NCBI GenBank assembly: GCA_934436435.1
Contig: CAKSAN010000014.1
Coordinates: forward strand, 71,723 to 135,722
Length of the DNA: 64,000 bases
Direction of reading: 5' to 3'
DNA from: an uncultured Acetatifactor sp.
GTDB taxonomy: Bacteria > Bacillota > Clostridia > Lachnospirales > Lachnospiraceae
Positions 1 through 8,387 of this stretch are shown here, one piece after another (position 1 is the stretch's first letter; every line of letters starts with the position of its first letter). Position numbers and translations under genes: made by a program. The notes under the pieces were generated by a model, which was not told the origin of the DNA, ran no database searches, and worked only from the letters and a program-made list of their open reading frames with translations.

Positions 1-1647
1 GTAATCCGCCAGAGTATGTCCTCCCAGTTCACTGCAGGCAATATCAAGTCCTACGGGAGCCACATCCGTCTTCCCCTTGATCCGGCTGTTATACTGTTCC
101 AGCGTGATGGGATTGGACACTGTGGTAAGCACGCTTTTTCCGGAATCATCGATACCGATGCACCTTGCCGGAACCAGATATGCCAGCTGGTCACTTTTTA
201 CCGCGATGGACTGTCCCATGAGGATATCCCTGCTGTCATCCGCCGAATTCGTCCAATCCGGAGCCGGCGTACTCTCCGCCTTCTGCCGTTCCTCCGCTTC
301 GTTGACCGCAATATAGCTGTCACCTGCCAGCGTCAGACTCTTCAGGCGGCTTAGATCCAGCAGTGTATCGGCACCATTTACAATAATGGCACTGTCTTCG
401 GTATAGTCTCCGTTGATCTTCTCTCCGGTACCGAAGCCGATATATCTTCCGAGATATTCTCCCGTGGTCCCGTCCTGGGAGCCCGCGGTAAATTTATTCG
501 CATCTCCTGTAAATATCAGATCTCCCGCCACATAAGTATCACTCTCCGGCAGCGTCGCACTACAGTTGTCGCCATCCTGGGAACCCTGCATTACAATGGA
601 GCCCGCCCAGAGTTCTCCTGTGGTATTGGTCTCCAATTCTGCACCCTTGCCCAGCACCAGCGCCTCTTCTACCACCATTCTGTTGTCGGCACTTACGCTG
701 CTTCCGGTGCCGGGTACCATCCCCAGCGTGAGCTTGACATTCCGGCCGGTCCCGTCTTCTCCGCTTCCCACTACCAGCCTCTTGGCATAGAAGCTTCCGC
801 CGATATAATTCTCACTGTTAAAATTCGCCGTTTTCGGCATCGCCTGCAACGTTCCGCCTGCGATCAGCGAAATATCCCCCAGCGAAGGCAGGGTCGATGA
901 CTGGGTAAAATCGATCTCCGGGGTCTTTACCCGCAGATCCGTCTCAATAATAGATACATAACCCGCATCGTCCGTATAAATGATCTTCAGACGACTGAAA
1001 CCCAGTCCATCCGTATACAGATTAAAATTGCCACGGGGTCTGCCGGAAGCATCCGCAAATCCGGGAACAGTTACCAGATTGCCCGATGCATCGATCAGAG
1101 TCTTCCAGTTCTCCGCATCCGTCTCTCCCTTTTTACCGCCCTGCACGGTTCCGGCTTCTTTTTTGATCTGGTATGTGATCTCACTGGAAGAAGCGTCCGT
1201 GTAAATGATCTCCATGACGGTCCGGTCTGCCACATCACCGGTCAGATAGGAAAAAAGTTTTGCCGGATCAAAAGTTGTGTTATCCGTAGATAACGCATAA
1301 CGGTTCTGTAATGCGGTCAGATAATAATAGCGAAGCTTTGTCCTCTTCTCCGCCGCTGTGGTATTGTCATAGCTTACCAGCACCTTCTGATAAGCCTCCT
1401 TCAGGGAATCCGATACCTCATCCTGCATTCCCAGACGAATCTGGTCCAGTACGGTCTCTGCGGAATAAAAATTGTCCTTCGCCTTCAGATTGTTCACCTT
1501 CATCTGATAGTTCAGCAGGGACATATACATCAGGACGCTGGCCAGAATTCCGATAAAAGCCATGGCAATGATCACTACCACGATCGCCGAACCCCTGTTG
1601 TTCATTCCCTTATGCAGTTTTCGTTTCTCTCTGCCCTGTTTCCTCAT
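1..1647 (-). CDS. PilX-like type IV pilus component, 3' end beyond the window
   Basis: The frame stays open from an ATG at 1647 to the left edge (549 codons), so the C terminus is missing. An AGAAGG ribosome binding site lies 9 bases upstream. After a short basic leader ending in MNNRG comes one hydrophobic helix (SAIVVVIIAMAFIGILASV). There is no Glu at position 5 of the would-be mature protein, which is the pattern of PilX/GspK-type tip or assembly proteins rather than major pilins. The rest is a long extracellular-type domain rich in Gly, Thr, Asp and Ser. It is the last gene of the pilus operon in the window, 21 bases after the minor pilin. The role in pilus initiation is inferred from position and N terminus; the passenger domain is not recognised. 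Confidence 0.75.
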   Translation of the reverse strand, partial: MRKQGREKRKLHKGMNNRGSAIVVVIIAMAFIGILASVLMYMSLLNYQMKVNNLKAKDNFYSAETVLDQIRLGMQDEVSDSLKEAYQKVLVSYDNTTAAEKRTKLRYYYLTALQNRYALSTDNTTFDPAKLFSYLTGDVADRTVMEIIYTDASSSEITYQIKKEAGTVQGGKKGETDAENWKTLIDASGNLVTVPGFADASGRPRGNFNLYTDGLGFSRLKIIYTDDAGYVSIIETDLRVKTPEIDFTQSSTLPSLGDISLIAGGTLQAMPKTANFNSENYIGGSFYAKRLVVGSGEDGTGRNVKLTLGMVPGTGSSVSADNRMVVEEALVLGKGAELETNTTGELWAGSIVMQGSQDGDNCSATLPESDTYVAGDLIFTGDANKFTAGSQDGTTGEYLGRYIGFGTGEKINGDYTEDSAIIVNGADTLLDLSRLKSLTLAGDSYIAVNEAEERQKAESTPAPDWTNSADDSRDILMGQSIAVKSDQLAYLVPARCIGIDDSGKSVLTTVSNPITLEQYNSRIKGKTDVAPVGLDIACSELGGHTLADY

Positions 1648-1668
1648 ACGCCGTTGCCTTCTATCCTG

Positions 1669-3102
1669 TTATCTGGTCACCGTACCTGTCATGATCGAGA
1701 TCGGCTGTCCGTCTCCCGATCTGCCGGCCTCGTAGATCTCTACCGCAATGTCATACAATCTGTCATAATTCTCATCCGGAGTCAGAACATCCGCACTCAT
1801 AATGGTCAATGCGGTGGCGCCGGTTCCCGCCGGGAGTTTCGCCGCCCCCGTCACATTCAGATACCCCTCGCCCTCATAGCTCATCATGGCCGTGCTCAGG
1901 TTCCGGAAAATATATCTGTGATGCTGATAAGAAAAATCCGCGCCGTGATCCGGATCCGGCACCAGGAAATTGCTCCTTAAAGTACATGCCGAATTCTGCG
2001 GTCCTGCCGCCCATCCGGGCCAGAACTCCTGCAGTTCAAATGCCATCTGATAACTGGAATCCCACAGGGAGTCATCCTCTGCCTGTTGTCTTACCAGGAA
2101 AAAGTTGGTGGCAACATTCTTGGGATTATGAACGATTACCTTATCCACCACTTTGTTCACTGCCGCACTTTCATATCTGGGGCGTATGCAGAATACAATA
2201 TTCGCCAGTCCGGAATCCACCTGTCTGTCCGCTGCTGTCACCGGGTCTGCCTCCCAGGCGGACCGGATGCCGGCAGCCTGCTCCTTCACATCCTTCTCAT
2301 TGGAAAAAATTACATGATTGTTGCCATGCTGCGGATAGGTGGCGGTATTCGTTCCGTCATCATAGAGGTATTGCACTGCAGCCGTTACCAGATAGGTGGG
2401 AACCTCCACGGTTCCGTAGCCCAGATCCGCACTGATCCGGCTGCTGTTGATGTCCACGGTTACCGTCCGGGTGACATAAGGCACCACGGCCTGCACTGCC
2501 ACAGAAGCAGTATCATCATCCTGCATTTCCGCAGCAGTCTTGCCCAACACAGTAGTAGCAAAATAACGGTAGGCACTTAAAGCTTCATCCGGGCTCTCCT
2601 GATACACCGCATTTACCGTACCGGTCAGGTTCTGTAAGTTCACCGTCTGCTTATCGTTGATTCCCTTCAGATCTGCCTGATGGTATCCGGAGGGATTCAG
2701 CCGTACGATCACATCATACTGTCCGGAAGTCACACTGTCCGCTGCCAGCGTACCTGAGAAAAGCCACTCTCCGGCCGTTCCGGGATCTGCACTGCCGTCG
2801 CCGTCCGCGTCTACACCGGTGCCGTCACTGCCCTGCACCGTAAATCCCTGTGCCGTATAGCGCTTCTCCAGTTCCTCCAGAGAATATGCCTCGAAATTCT
2901 CCATAACATCCTCGGCGATGGCCGTGGCCCGCATGGTGTTTCCCGCCTTAGCATTGGTCCTTGCCGATGTCACAAAGCTGTGCAGCAGCGGAACCACAAT
3001 GATGGACAGGATCACCATGGCGATCAGAAGTTCCACCAGGGAAAAGCCGTCGTTATTCAGTTGTCTTTTCTCACCTTTCACATTGGAAACTTCGTCACGC
3101 AT
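1669..3102 (-). CDS. Minor type IV pilin or pseudopilin with class III signal
   Basis: The prepilin signature NNDG/FSLVELLIAMVILSII is visible near residue 20, with cleavage expected between Gly and Phe and Glu at mature position 5. The mature part is over 440 residues, far longer than a major pilin, so it is probably a minor or tip pilin with a large exposed domain. The start at 3102 is chosen because AGGAG sits 7 bases upstream; a longer frame to 3162 would overlap the preceding gene and lacks a site. It lies between the pilO-like gene and the PilX-like gene in the same operon. Processing by the PilD at 5726-6481 is expected. Confidence 0.85.
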   Translation of the reverse strand: MRDEVSNVKGEKRQLNNDGFSLVELLIAMVILSIIVVPLLHSFVTSARTNAKAGNTMRATAIAEDVMENFEAYSLEELEKRYTAQGFTVQGSDGTGVDADGDGSADPGTAGEWLFSGTLAADSVTSGQYDVIVRLNPSGYHQADLKGINDKQTVNLQNLTGTVNAVYQESPDEALSAYRYFATTVLGKTAAEMQDDDTASVAVQAVVPYVTRTVTVDINSSRISADLGYGTVEVPTYLVTAAVQYLYDDGTNTATYPQHGNNHVIFSNEKDVKEQAAGIRSAWEADPVTAADRQVDSGLANIVFCIRPRYESAAVNKVVDKVIVHNPKNVATNFFLVRQQAEDDSLWDSSYQMAFELQEFWPGWAAGPQNSACTLRSNFLVPDPDHGADFSYQHHRYIFRNLSTAMMSYEGEGYLNVTGAAKLPAGTGATALTIMSADVLTPDENYDRLYDIAVEIYEAGRSGDGQPISIMTGTVTR

Positions 3103-3121
3103 CTCGTATCTCCTGTCAGTC

Positions 3122-3913
3122 CTAATTCGCCGTCTGTGTATTTTCCGTCTCTCCGGAAACATTCTCTCCGAGGTTACCGAAGATCGTATCTACACCCATT
3201 TCCATACCGGGGATCATGGGCTCACTGTATACCTTGTCCGTACCCTGGAGATAATAAGTGCTCATGGTCATATTACCGGACAGGTCTCCGGTCTCGGTGT
3301 TGTAGCTTAAGCTGACACCACGGATATTCTCTCTGTCCTGTAAATTATAGATATAACGTACCAGTCCCTTGAAATCGTTGTAAGAACACTCGATGCTGAA
3401 GCTTAAAGGCACTTCATACAATCTGGTATCCGGGTACTGGGTTCCTTCGGTCGTCACCGGACCGGATGCCGTGGCTGTATCTGCCGCAGCAGCAGTCGCC
3501 GCAGCATCGGCGGTGGCAGGATCCGTTGCCGTGGTATCCGCAGCAGCGGTCTGCGCCGCCACATAAGGCACTTCCGTATCCGCGCCGAAGCCTAGACTTG
3601 CCACTTTGGTGTTCGTTGCCTCTTCCAGATGCAGGATATTCATAATACTATCCTCCGGAAGGATCCCCGCCGGGAATCGGTTCTCGAAACTGATAATATA
3701 CTGTTTCATGTCCTCTGTGGACTTGGCATAATCCGCTTTCTTCTGATCCAGGATCTCCAGCGTTGCCACCCTGCTCTGTAAAGCAGCGTTCTCTGTCTCC
3801 AAAGCCTCTGATTTCTCATTGAATTTTGCATAGACGAAGAAATAGGTACATACTGCCAACAGCACACCGATGGCTCCGATCAAAAGTTGAATCTCACTTT
3901 TCTTTACTTTCAT
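3122..3913 (-). CDS. pilO: PilO-like type IV pilus inner-membrane alignment protein
   Basis: A short cytoplasmic start (MKVKKSEIQ) is followed by one membrane helix (LLIGAIGVLLAVCTYFFVYA), a coiled-coil segment (ETENAALQSRVATLE) and a periplasmic-side domain, which is the PilO/GspM layout. An Ala/Thr-rich linker near the middle precedes the C-terminal ferredoxin-like part. The ATG at 3913 has AAGGAGG upstream. It follows the pilM-pilN fusion with a 13-base gap and precedes the minor pilin. In the family, PilO pairs with PilN to link the cytoplasmic PilM ring to the pilus. Sequence conservation in PilO is low, so the call leans on topology and gene order. Confidence 0.78.
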   Translation of the reverse strand: MKVKKSEIQLLIGAIGVLLAVCTYFFVYAKFNEKSEALETENAALQSRVATLEILDQKKADYAKSTEDMKQYIISFENRFPAGILPEDSIMNILHLEEATNTKVASLGFGADTEVPYVAAQTAAADTTATDPATADAAATAAAADTATASGPVTTEGTQYPDTRLYEVPLSFSIECSYNDFKGLVRYIYNLQDRENIRGVSLSYNTETGDLSGNMTMSTYYLQGTDKVYSEPMIPGMEMGVDTIFGNLGENVSGETENTQTAN

Positions 3914-3926
3914 GTCCGTCCCCTCC

Positions 3927-5615
3927 TTACTGTGCCGTGGCTGCCGTGCCGTCGGAAGTGTTCTCTTCCTCCGCACCCGGTGCCTTGTAGGTGCCGCTTA
4001 AGGAAAAGGTAACTGTAGAATTGCCGGCTTCATCCACCGTATCCGTAATGCCGCTCACCGAAACGGATTCGATGCTCTTCATATTACGGATATTGAGGAT
4101 CGTGCGGGCTGCCGCTGCTTTTCCTTCTACCGTGATGGTCATGCTCACGCCCATTTCATCCGAGCTGAAGCTGTTGGTGTAGAAAGAGGCCGGAAGGATC
4201 TGTTCCAGTTCGTTCATAAAGTCTACCAGATTCTCATTGGGAGTCTGTGTATAAGCATAGAAATAAGCGTATTTATCATACTGTCCTGCCGTCGTCAGGT
4301 ATTCATTATAAATTGCCTCTGCCGGCTGCAATTCCACGATCCGGTTCTGCAAATAGGCATTTGCCGCCTCGTCCACCAGGTATCTCGGAATCGACATTGC
4401 ACAGAACGCAATGGATAGAACGATTCCCAGTATTAATACTGCTACGCTGACAAAGGTATAATTCGTACCGCTGACAACAGTGATGCCCTTTGCCTTCTGG
4501 GTACTCTTGTCAATCAGTCCTACGGGAGCAAGTACCGCGCCCAGACAGGAAATATAAGCTGCGGGTCTCGTGGAACGGATGGCTTTGCTCATACCGATCT
4601 TGTCCACCTCGGACAGAGTATGTACCTTTCTCTCCAGACAGTTGGTCAAAAGCTTACTCATGCCGCTGAAGCTGCCGCCCAGACCCGTAACGTATGTTCT
4701 CTCAATGGGGGTATCCCCGTTTCTGGAATCATAGAAATCAATGACACGGCTGACACCCACGATCAGGGATTCCAGGGAAGCTGTGATCTTCTGTCTCGCC
4801 TCCATGACCGTTACATTGCCGGCGTCTTCGTCTTCCCAACGTCCCGCATTCTCTTCCCAGAGCTTGTCTCCCTGATGAAGCACTCTGTTCAGGCAGGTCT
4901 TCTTCTGGAAACGTTCCACTGCACTGATGGGATCCGTCACGGCATAGGCATTGGAAGAGATCATGGTCTCGATGGCATCCTGCACACCGTAAGCCACGGT
5001 TCTCTGCAATAACACCTTACCGGCGGAAAGCACGGTAACAATGGTGCTGTTCTCATCGATCTTGATGACCATAGTGACCCTCTCTGACTTCTCATCACGA
5101 AGGATCTGGTACAGGCTGTTACTGCTGTAGTCGAAACACTCGACTTCCCATCCGCACATCTGTGCCAGCTGATAATAACTGTTTAACAGCGCCTTGGGAA
5201 CCGCCAGTGCCATAACGCGCAGTTTGCCGTTCTCCGCCAGTCCCCCCGCCATATAATATCCGATCTCATACTGGGTCAGATCCACGGGGAAATAATCGTT
5301 GGCATTGGTCTTCACCAGTGCTTCGATCTTGTTCGCCTTCACATTGGGGATCTGTACCTCACGGCTTGCCACTCTGGTAGAAGAAATGGTGAAGATCACT
5401 TTCTTCGTGTGGATGCCGTTAGATCCCAGTGCGTTCACCAGATGATCCGCATACTCCTGTGTCGGCTGCAACATGCCGTCCACTACGATACCCTCTGATG
5501 TTGCCACCGTCAGTACCTTATAGACCTTCGGTTTTTTCACCTTATAGTCTATCTCGCAGATCTTCGTAAAAGAGTTGCCGATCTCAATACTCAATACGCG
5601 ATTGTTCATTGCCAT
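3927..5615 (-). CDS. pilM: PilM-PilN fusion, type IV pilus assembly
   Basis: Residues about 1-350 form an actin-like PilM ATPase (LSIEIGNSFTKICEID at the start, YVTGLGGSFSGMSKLL as the second phosphate-binding region). Usually PilM ends there. Here the chain continues into a single membrane helix (FVSVAVLILGIVLSIAFCAM, about 385-410) and a C-terminal domain with a PilN-like pattern (AAARTILNIRNMKSIESVSVSGI). The protein therefore combines the cytoplasmic PilM and the membrane PilN that bind each other in other species. The ATG at 5615 has AGGAAGGG 7 bases upstream. An Ala/Thr/Glu tail ends the protein. It is followed by pilO, as expected for the M-N-O order. Confidence 0.85.
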   Translation of the reverse strand: MAMNNRVLSIEIGNSFTKICEIDYKVKKPKVYKVLTVATSEGIVVDGMLQPTQEYADHLVNALGSNGIHTKKVIFTISSTRVASREVQIPNVKANKIEALVKTNANDYFPVDLTQYEIGYYMAGGLAENGKLRVMALAVPKALLNSYYQLAQMCGWEVECFDYSSNSLYQILRDEKSERVTMVIKIDENSTIVTVLSAGKVLLQRTVAYGVQDAIETMISSNAYAVTDPISAVERFQKKTCLNRVLHQGDKLWEENAGRWEDEDAGNVTVMEARQKITASLESLIVGVSRVIDFYDSRNGDTPIERTYVTGLGGSFSGMSKLLTNCLERKVHTLSEVDKIGMSKAIRSTRPAAYISCLGAVLAPVGLIDKSTQKAKGITVVSGTNYTFVSVAVLILGIVLSIAFCAMSIPRYLVDEAANAYLQNRIVELQPAEAIYNEYLTTAGQYDKYAYFYAYTQTPNENLVDFMNELEQILPASFYTNSFSSDEMGVSMTITVEGKAAAARTILNIRNMKSIESVSVSGITDTVDEAGNSTVTFSLSGTYKAPGAEEENTSDGTAATAQ

Positions 5616-5725
5616 ACTTATACCCTTCCTCTTACCAGTATTTATCGTATTTTAGGACTGAAACGTCCCAAAGAACTTTCCAATTCATGTCAGATCTATG
5701 GTATCCGGACTTTTTCTTCAAAGTC

Positions 5726-6481
5726 TCAATGATACAACGCCAGATACCACTGTAAGAATTCATTTCCCCAGAGAACGGCTGCCGCCACTCCCACGGAGAG
5801 ATACGGTCCCATGGCGAGGACATGTCCTTCGCCGCTTACTTTCATACGGATCAGATGAATCACGGAACCGATGATGCATCCCAGTAAAAATGCAAAAATA
5901 ATCAGTTTCCAGCCGAGTAACAGTCCACAGACTGCCATCAGCTTCACATCGCCGCCACCGATGGCTCTGCCTCCGGTAGCGTAATACAACAGAAGCAAAA
6001 ATACACTGACACACAGGAAACCGATCAAATAGTCCAGCCAGTTTGTGTAATGGCAGGCTAAATGGATCAGCCCCAGTGTCAGTATAAAAATGTTAAATCC
6101 CACAGGGATCTCATATGTTCTGAAATCAATCACACTTAAAGCAAGAAGTGCACTAAACAACAAGCAGTAGACTAGGGAATCCACGCTCATCCCATATTTC
6201 CAGAATACGATCAGGTACAGCACTCCGTTCAGTGCCTCGATGACGGGGTACTGAACGGAAATGTGTGCCTTACATTTCCGACATTTACCTCCCAGTGCCA
6301 GGTAGCTGAAAAGAGGCACGAGATCGTACCACTTCAGCTGATAACCGCAGTTCATGCAGTGAGACCTGGTAGTGACAATATTCTCTTTGTTAGGGATACG
6401 GTAGATCAACACATTGAGGAAGCTACCGATTACAATGCCATAGAGGAAAACCACTATGTAGAGAAGAATTGTTGGGAGCAT
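5726..6481 (-). CDS. pilD: Prepilin peptidase and N-methyltransferase (A24 family)
   Basis: The protein is 251 residues with about seven to eight membrane helices. The N-terminal zinc-type loop has two CxxC pairs (CMNCGYQLKWYD... and CRKCKAHIS). The two catalytic aspartates of the aspartic peptidase are seen in VIDFRTYEIP and in the GGGDVKLMA motif. It should cleave the leaders of the pilins at 6500-6946 and 1669-3102 and methylate the new N terminus. It starts 18 bases after the pilA stop, with AAAGG upstream. It sits inside the pilus operon, which is common in Clostridia. Confidence 0.95.
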   Translation of the reverse strand: MLPTILLYIVVFLYGIVIGSFLNVLIYRIPNKENIVTTRSHCMNCGYQLKWYDLVPLFSYLALGGKCRKCKAHISVQYPVIEALNGVLYLIVFWKYGMSVDSLVYCLLFSALLALSVIDFRTYEIPVGFNIFILTLGLIHLACHYTNWLDYLIGFLCVSVFLLLLYYATGGRAIGGGDVKLMAVCGLLLGWKLIIFAFLLGCIIGSVIHLIRMKVSGEGHVLAMGPYLSVGVAAAVLWGNEFLQWYLALYH

Positions 6482-6499
6482 GTCAGTTGCCTTTCAAAA

Positions 6500-6946
6500 T
6501 TAGTTTGCAGTCTTATAAGCAGCTGCGTCATCCGCATCTGTCAAATCATACGTTGTACCACCATTTGTTAATGTCACCTGGCAGGTACCTGCGGTAGAAT
6601 TGAAAGTTACTGTAAATGCTGTACCATGTAAAGAACCCAGGTTACCCTGCACAGTAGGTGCTGTGGTAATAGAAGAAGCCATTGTTCCATCACCTACATA
6701 AGGGGTAGCTAAGTTGCCAAATGTTTTAGTATCAGATCCAGTAATCAATCCATCTGCAATATCAGCTAAAATAGCAGTCTTAATATTTTCTGCATTCTGA
6801 ATATCTGTGGATCTCCTGGACTGTTCTACATATTTGATGAACTGAGGTGCCAATACACCAACCAGTACTGCCATAATAGCAATAACGATAATCAGCTCTA
6901 CCAGGGAGAAACCTTTGTTTGTTAAGCTCTTCTGTTTCTTGTTCAT
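6500..6946 (-). CDS. pilA: Major type IV pilin
   Basis: The sequence NKG/FSLVELIIVIAIMAVLVGVLAPQ at residues 10-34 is a classic class III prepilin signal with Phe1 and Glu5 of the mature protein. The mature pilin is about 136 residues with a short Thr/Gly-rich globular part and no cysteines, so the C-terminal loop is not disulphide-closed. AAAAGGAGAATG precedes the ATG. A 104-base gap to pilC on the upstream side is the largest spacing inside the operon and may hold a separate promoter or a processing site for high pilin expression. Confidence 0.93.
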   Translation of the reverse strand: MNKKQKSLTNKGFSLVELIIVIAIMAVLVGVLAPQFIKYVEQSRRSTDIQNAENIKTAILADIADGLITGSDTKTFGNLATPYVGDGTMASSITTAPTVQGNLGSLHGTAFTVTFNSTAGTCQVTLTNGGTTYDLTDADDAAAYKTAN

Positions 6947-7050
6947 AATAACATTCTCCTTTTTATGTGTTTTTTAATTTCAGGGTAGTTAAGTTTTCCG
7001 CCCCATTTATTAATTATCGTCCTGTCCCTACACAGAACGGATAATCCATC

Positions 7051-8265
7051 TTATAAGCTGTCAAGTGCTGTGTACATCTGCATCATAGGCATCATACATG
7101 CAGCAATCAATCCGCCGACTACTACTGCCAATACAATGATGATCATAGGTTCCATTGCTGCCATCAATGACTGCACGGACATTTCCACTTCTTCATCATA
7201 GTAATCAGCCAGCTTGTCCAGCATTTCTTCCGTATTACCGGATTCCTCACCGATACGGATCATTTGATATACCATCGGAGGGAACAATCCACTCTCCTGC
7301 AGAGGTCTGGATAACGGCATACCAATGGTGATTTCTTCCTTTGCATCTTCCATTGCTTCTTTGAAATAGACATTACTCATAACCCCCGAAACAATGTCCA
7401 CTGCCTCAATCAATGGAACACCTGCCCCCAATAGGGTACTCATGGTCCGGGCCATCATAGAAGATGCAGATTTCGTAGTCAATTTTCCAAACAGCGGTGC
7501 TTTCAATGCAATTTTTCCGAAAAAGTGTTTTCCGGCATCCGTCTTGGCAAATGCCCGGATAGCAAATACCAATGCAATAATCACCGGAATAATAATAAAC
7601 CAGTAATTAATAATTCCATGGCTCAAATTCACATAAAACTGAGTGATCCAAGGCAATTCTGTTCCCAGATCCTTAAACATGTCTTCGTAATTAGGAATTA
7701 CCACAATCAGCATTACGATCGTGACAATAATGGCAACAACGCACACCGCAATCGGATAAATCATTGCCTTTTTCACCATGGCCTGTGTCTTATGGGATCG
7801 CTCCAACTGTGTTGCCACTCTCTCCAATGCGATTTCCAGACTACCGGATGCTTCACCGGCAGCCACCATATTTACCATAATTCCCGGGAATATTTTCGGA
7901 TGTTCCGCCATGGAAGTTGCTAAGGTCTCACCTTTTTCCACACTGATGCGGACTTCCTTCAATGCATCCTGTAATCTCTTGTTCTCCGTCTGCTCACAGA
8001 GCATTTTCAAGGAATCTAGGATACTGACACCCGCTTTGGTCATGCTGACGAACTGGCGGCACATGACACTTAAATCCCTGGCCTTCGGCCATCCACCGAT
8101 CTGGATGTCGATGTCTTTCGTCAGGAAGCTCTGCTCGCTGACATCAATTACAGTCAGTTCCTGTCTCCGCAGTTCCGCCATGGCGAAATCTTTGTTGTCC
8201 GCCTCGATGCTTCCTTTTACTTCTTTTCCAGCCTTTGTAATGGCCCGATAGCCATAGGTTGCCAT
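7051..8265 (-). CDS. pilC: Type IV pilus platform protein PilC (GspF family)
   Basis: The protein is 404 residues, the usual length for the family. Two repeated GspF domains are visible, each with a helical cytoplasmic part followed by membrane helices (MIYPIAVCVVAIIVTIVMLIVVIPNYEDMF and a C-terminal PMIIIVLAVVVGGLIAACMMPM). The MVAAGEASGSLE and MIRIGEESGNTEEML motifs mark the two repeats. GGAGG precedes the ATG. The protein is the inner-membrane platform on which PilB works. It lies between pilB and pilA, and the 122-base spacer to pilB is AT-rich. Confidence 0.95.
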   Translation of the reverse strand: MATYGYRAITKAGKEVKGSIEADNKDFAMAELRRQELTVIDVSEQSFLTKDIDIQIGGWPKARDLSVMCRQFVSMTKAGVSILDSLKMLCEQTENKRLQDALKEVRISVEKGETLATSMAEHPKIFPGIMVNMVAAGEASGSLEIALERVATQLERSHKTQAMVKKAMIYPIAVCVVAIIVTIVMLIVVIPNYEDMFKDLGTELPWITQFYVNLSHGIINYWFIIIPVIIALVFAIRAFAKTDAGKHFFGKIALKAPLFGKLTTKSASSMMARTMSTLLGAGVPLIEAVDIVSGVMSNVYFKEAMEDAKEEITIGMPLSRPLQESGLFPPMVYQMIRIGEESGNTEEMLDKLADYYDEEVEMSVQSLMAAMEPMIIIVLAVVVGGLIAACMMPMMQMYTALDSL

Positions 8266-8387
8266 GTGCCTTCCTCCAATACGCCTTTATCGTTAACTTA
8301 CTCCCCATTTATATAAGACCGGAGCAGGTTCAAAAACGGTTCACATTTTTTACAAAATTTTAAAAATTTTTATTTTTTATTTCACAA

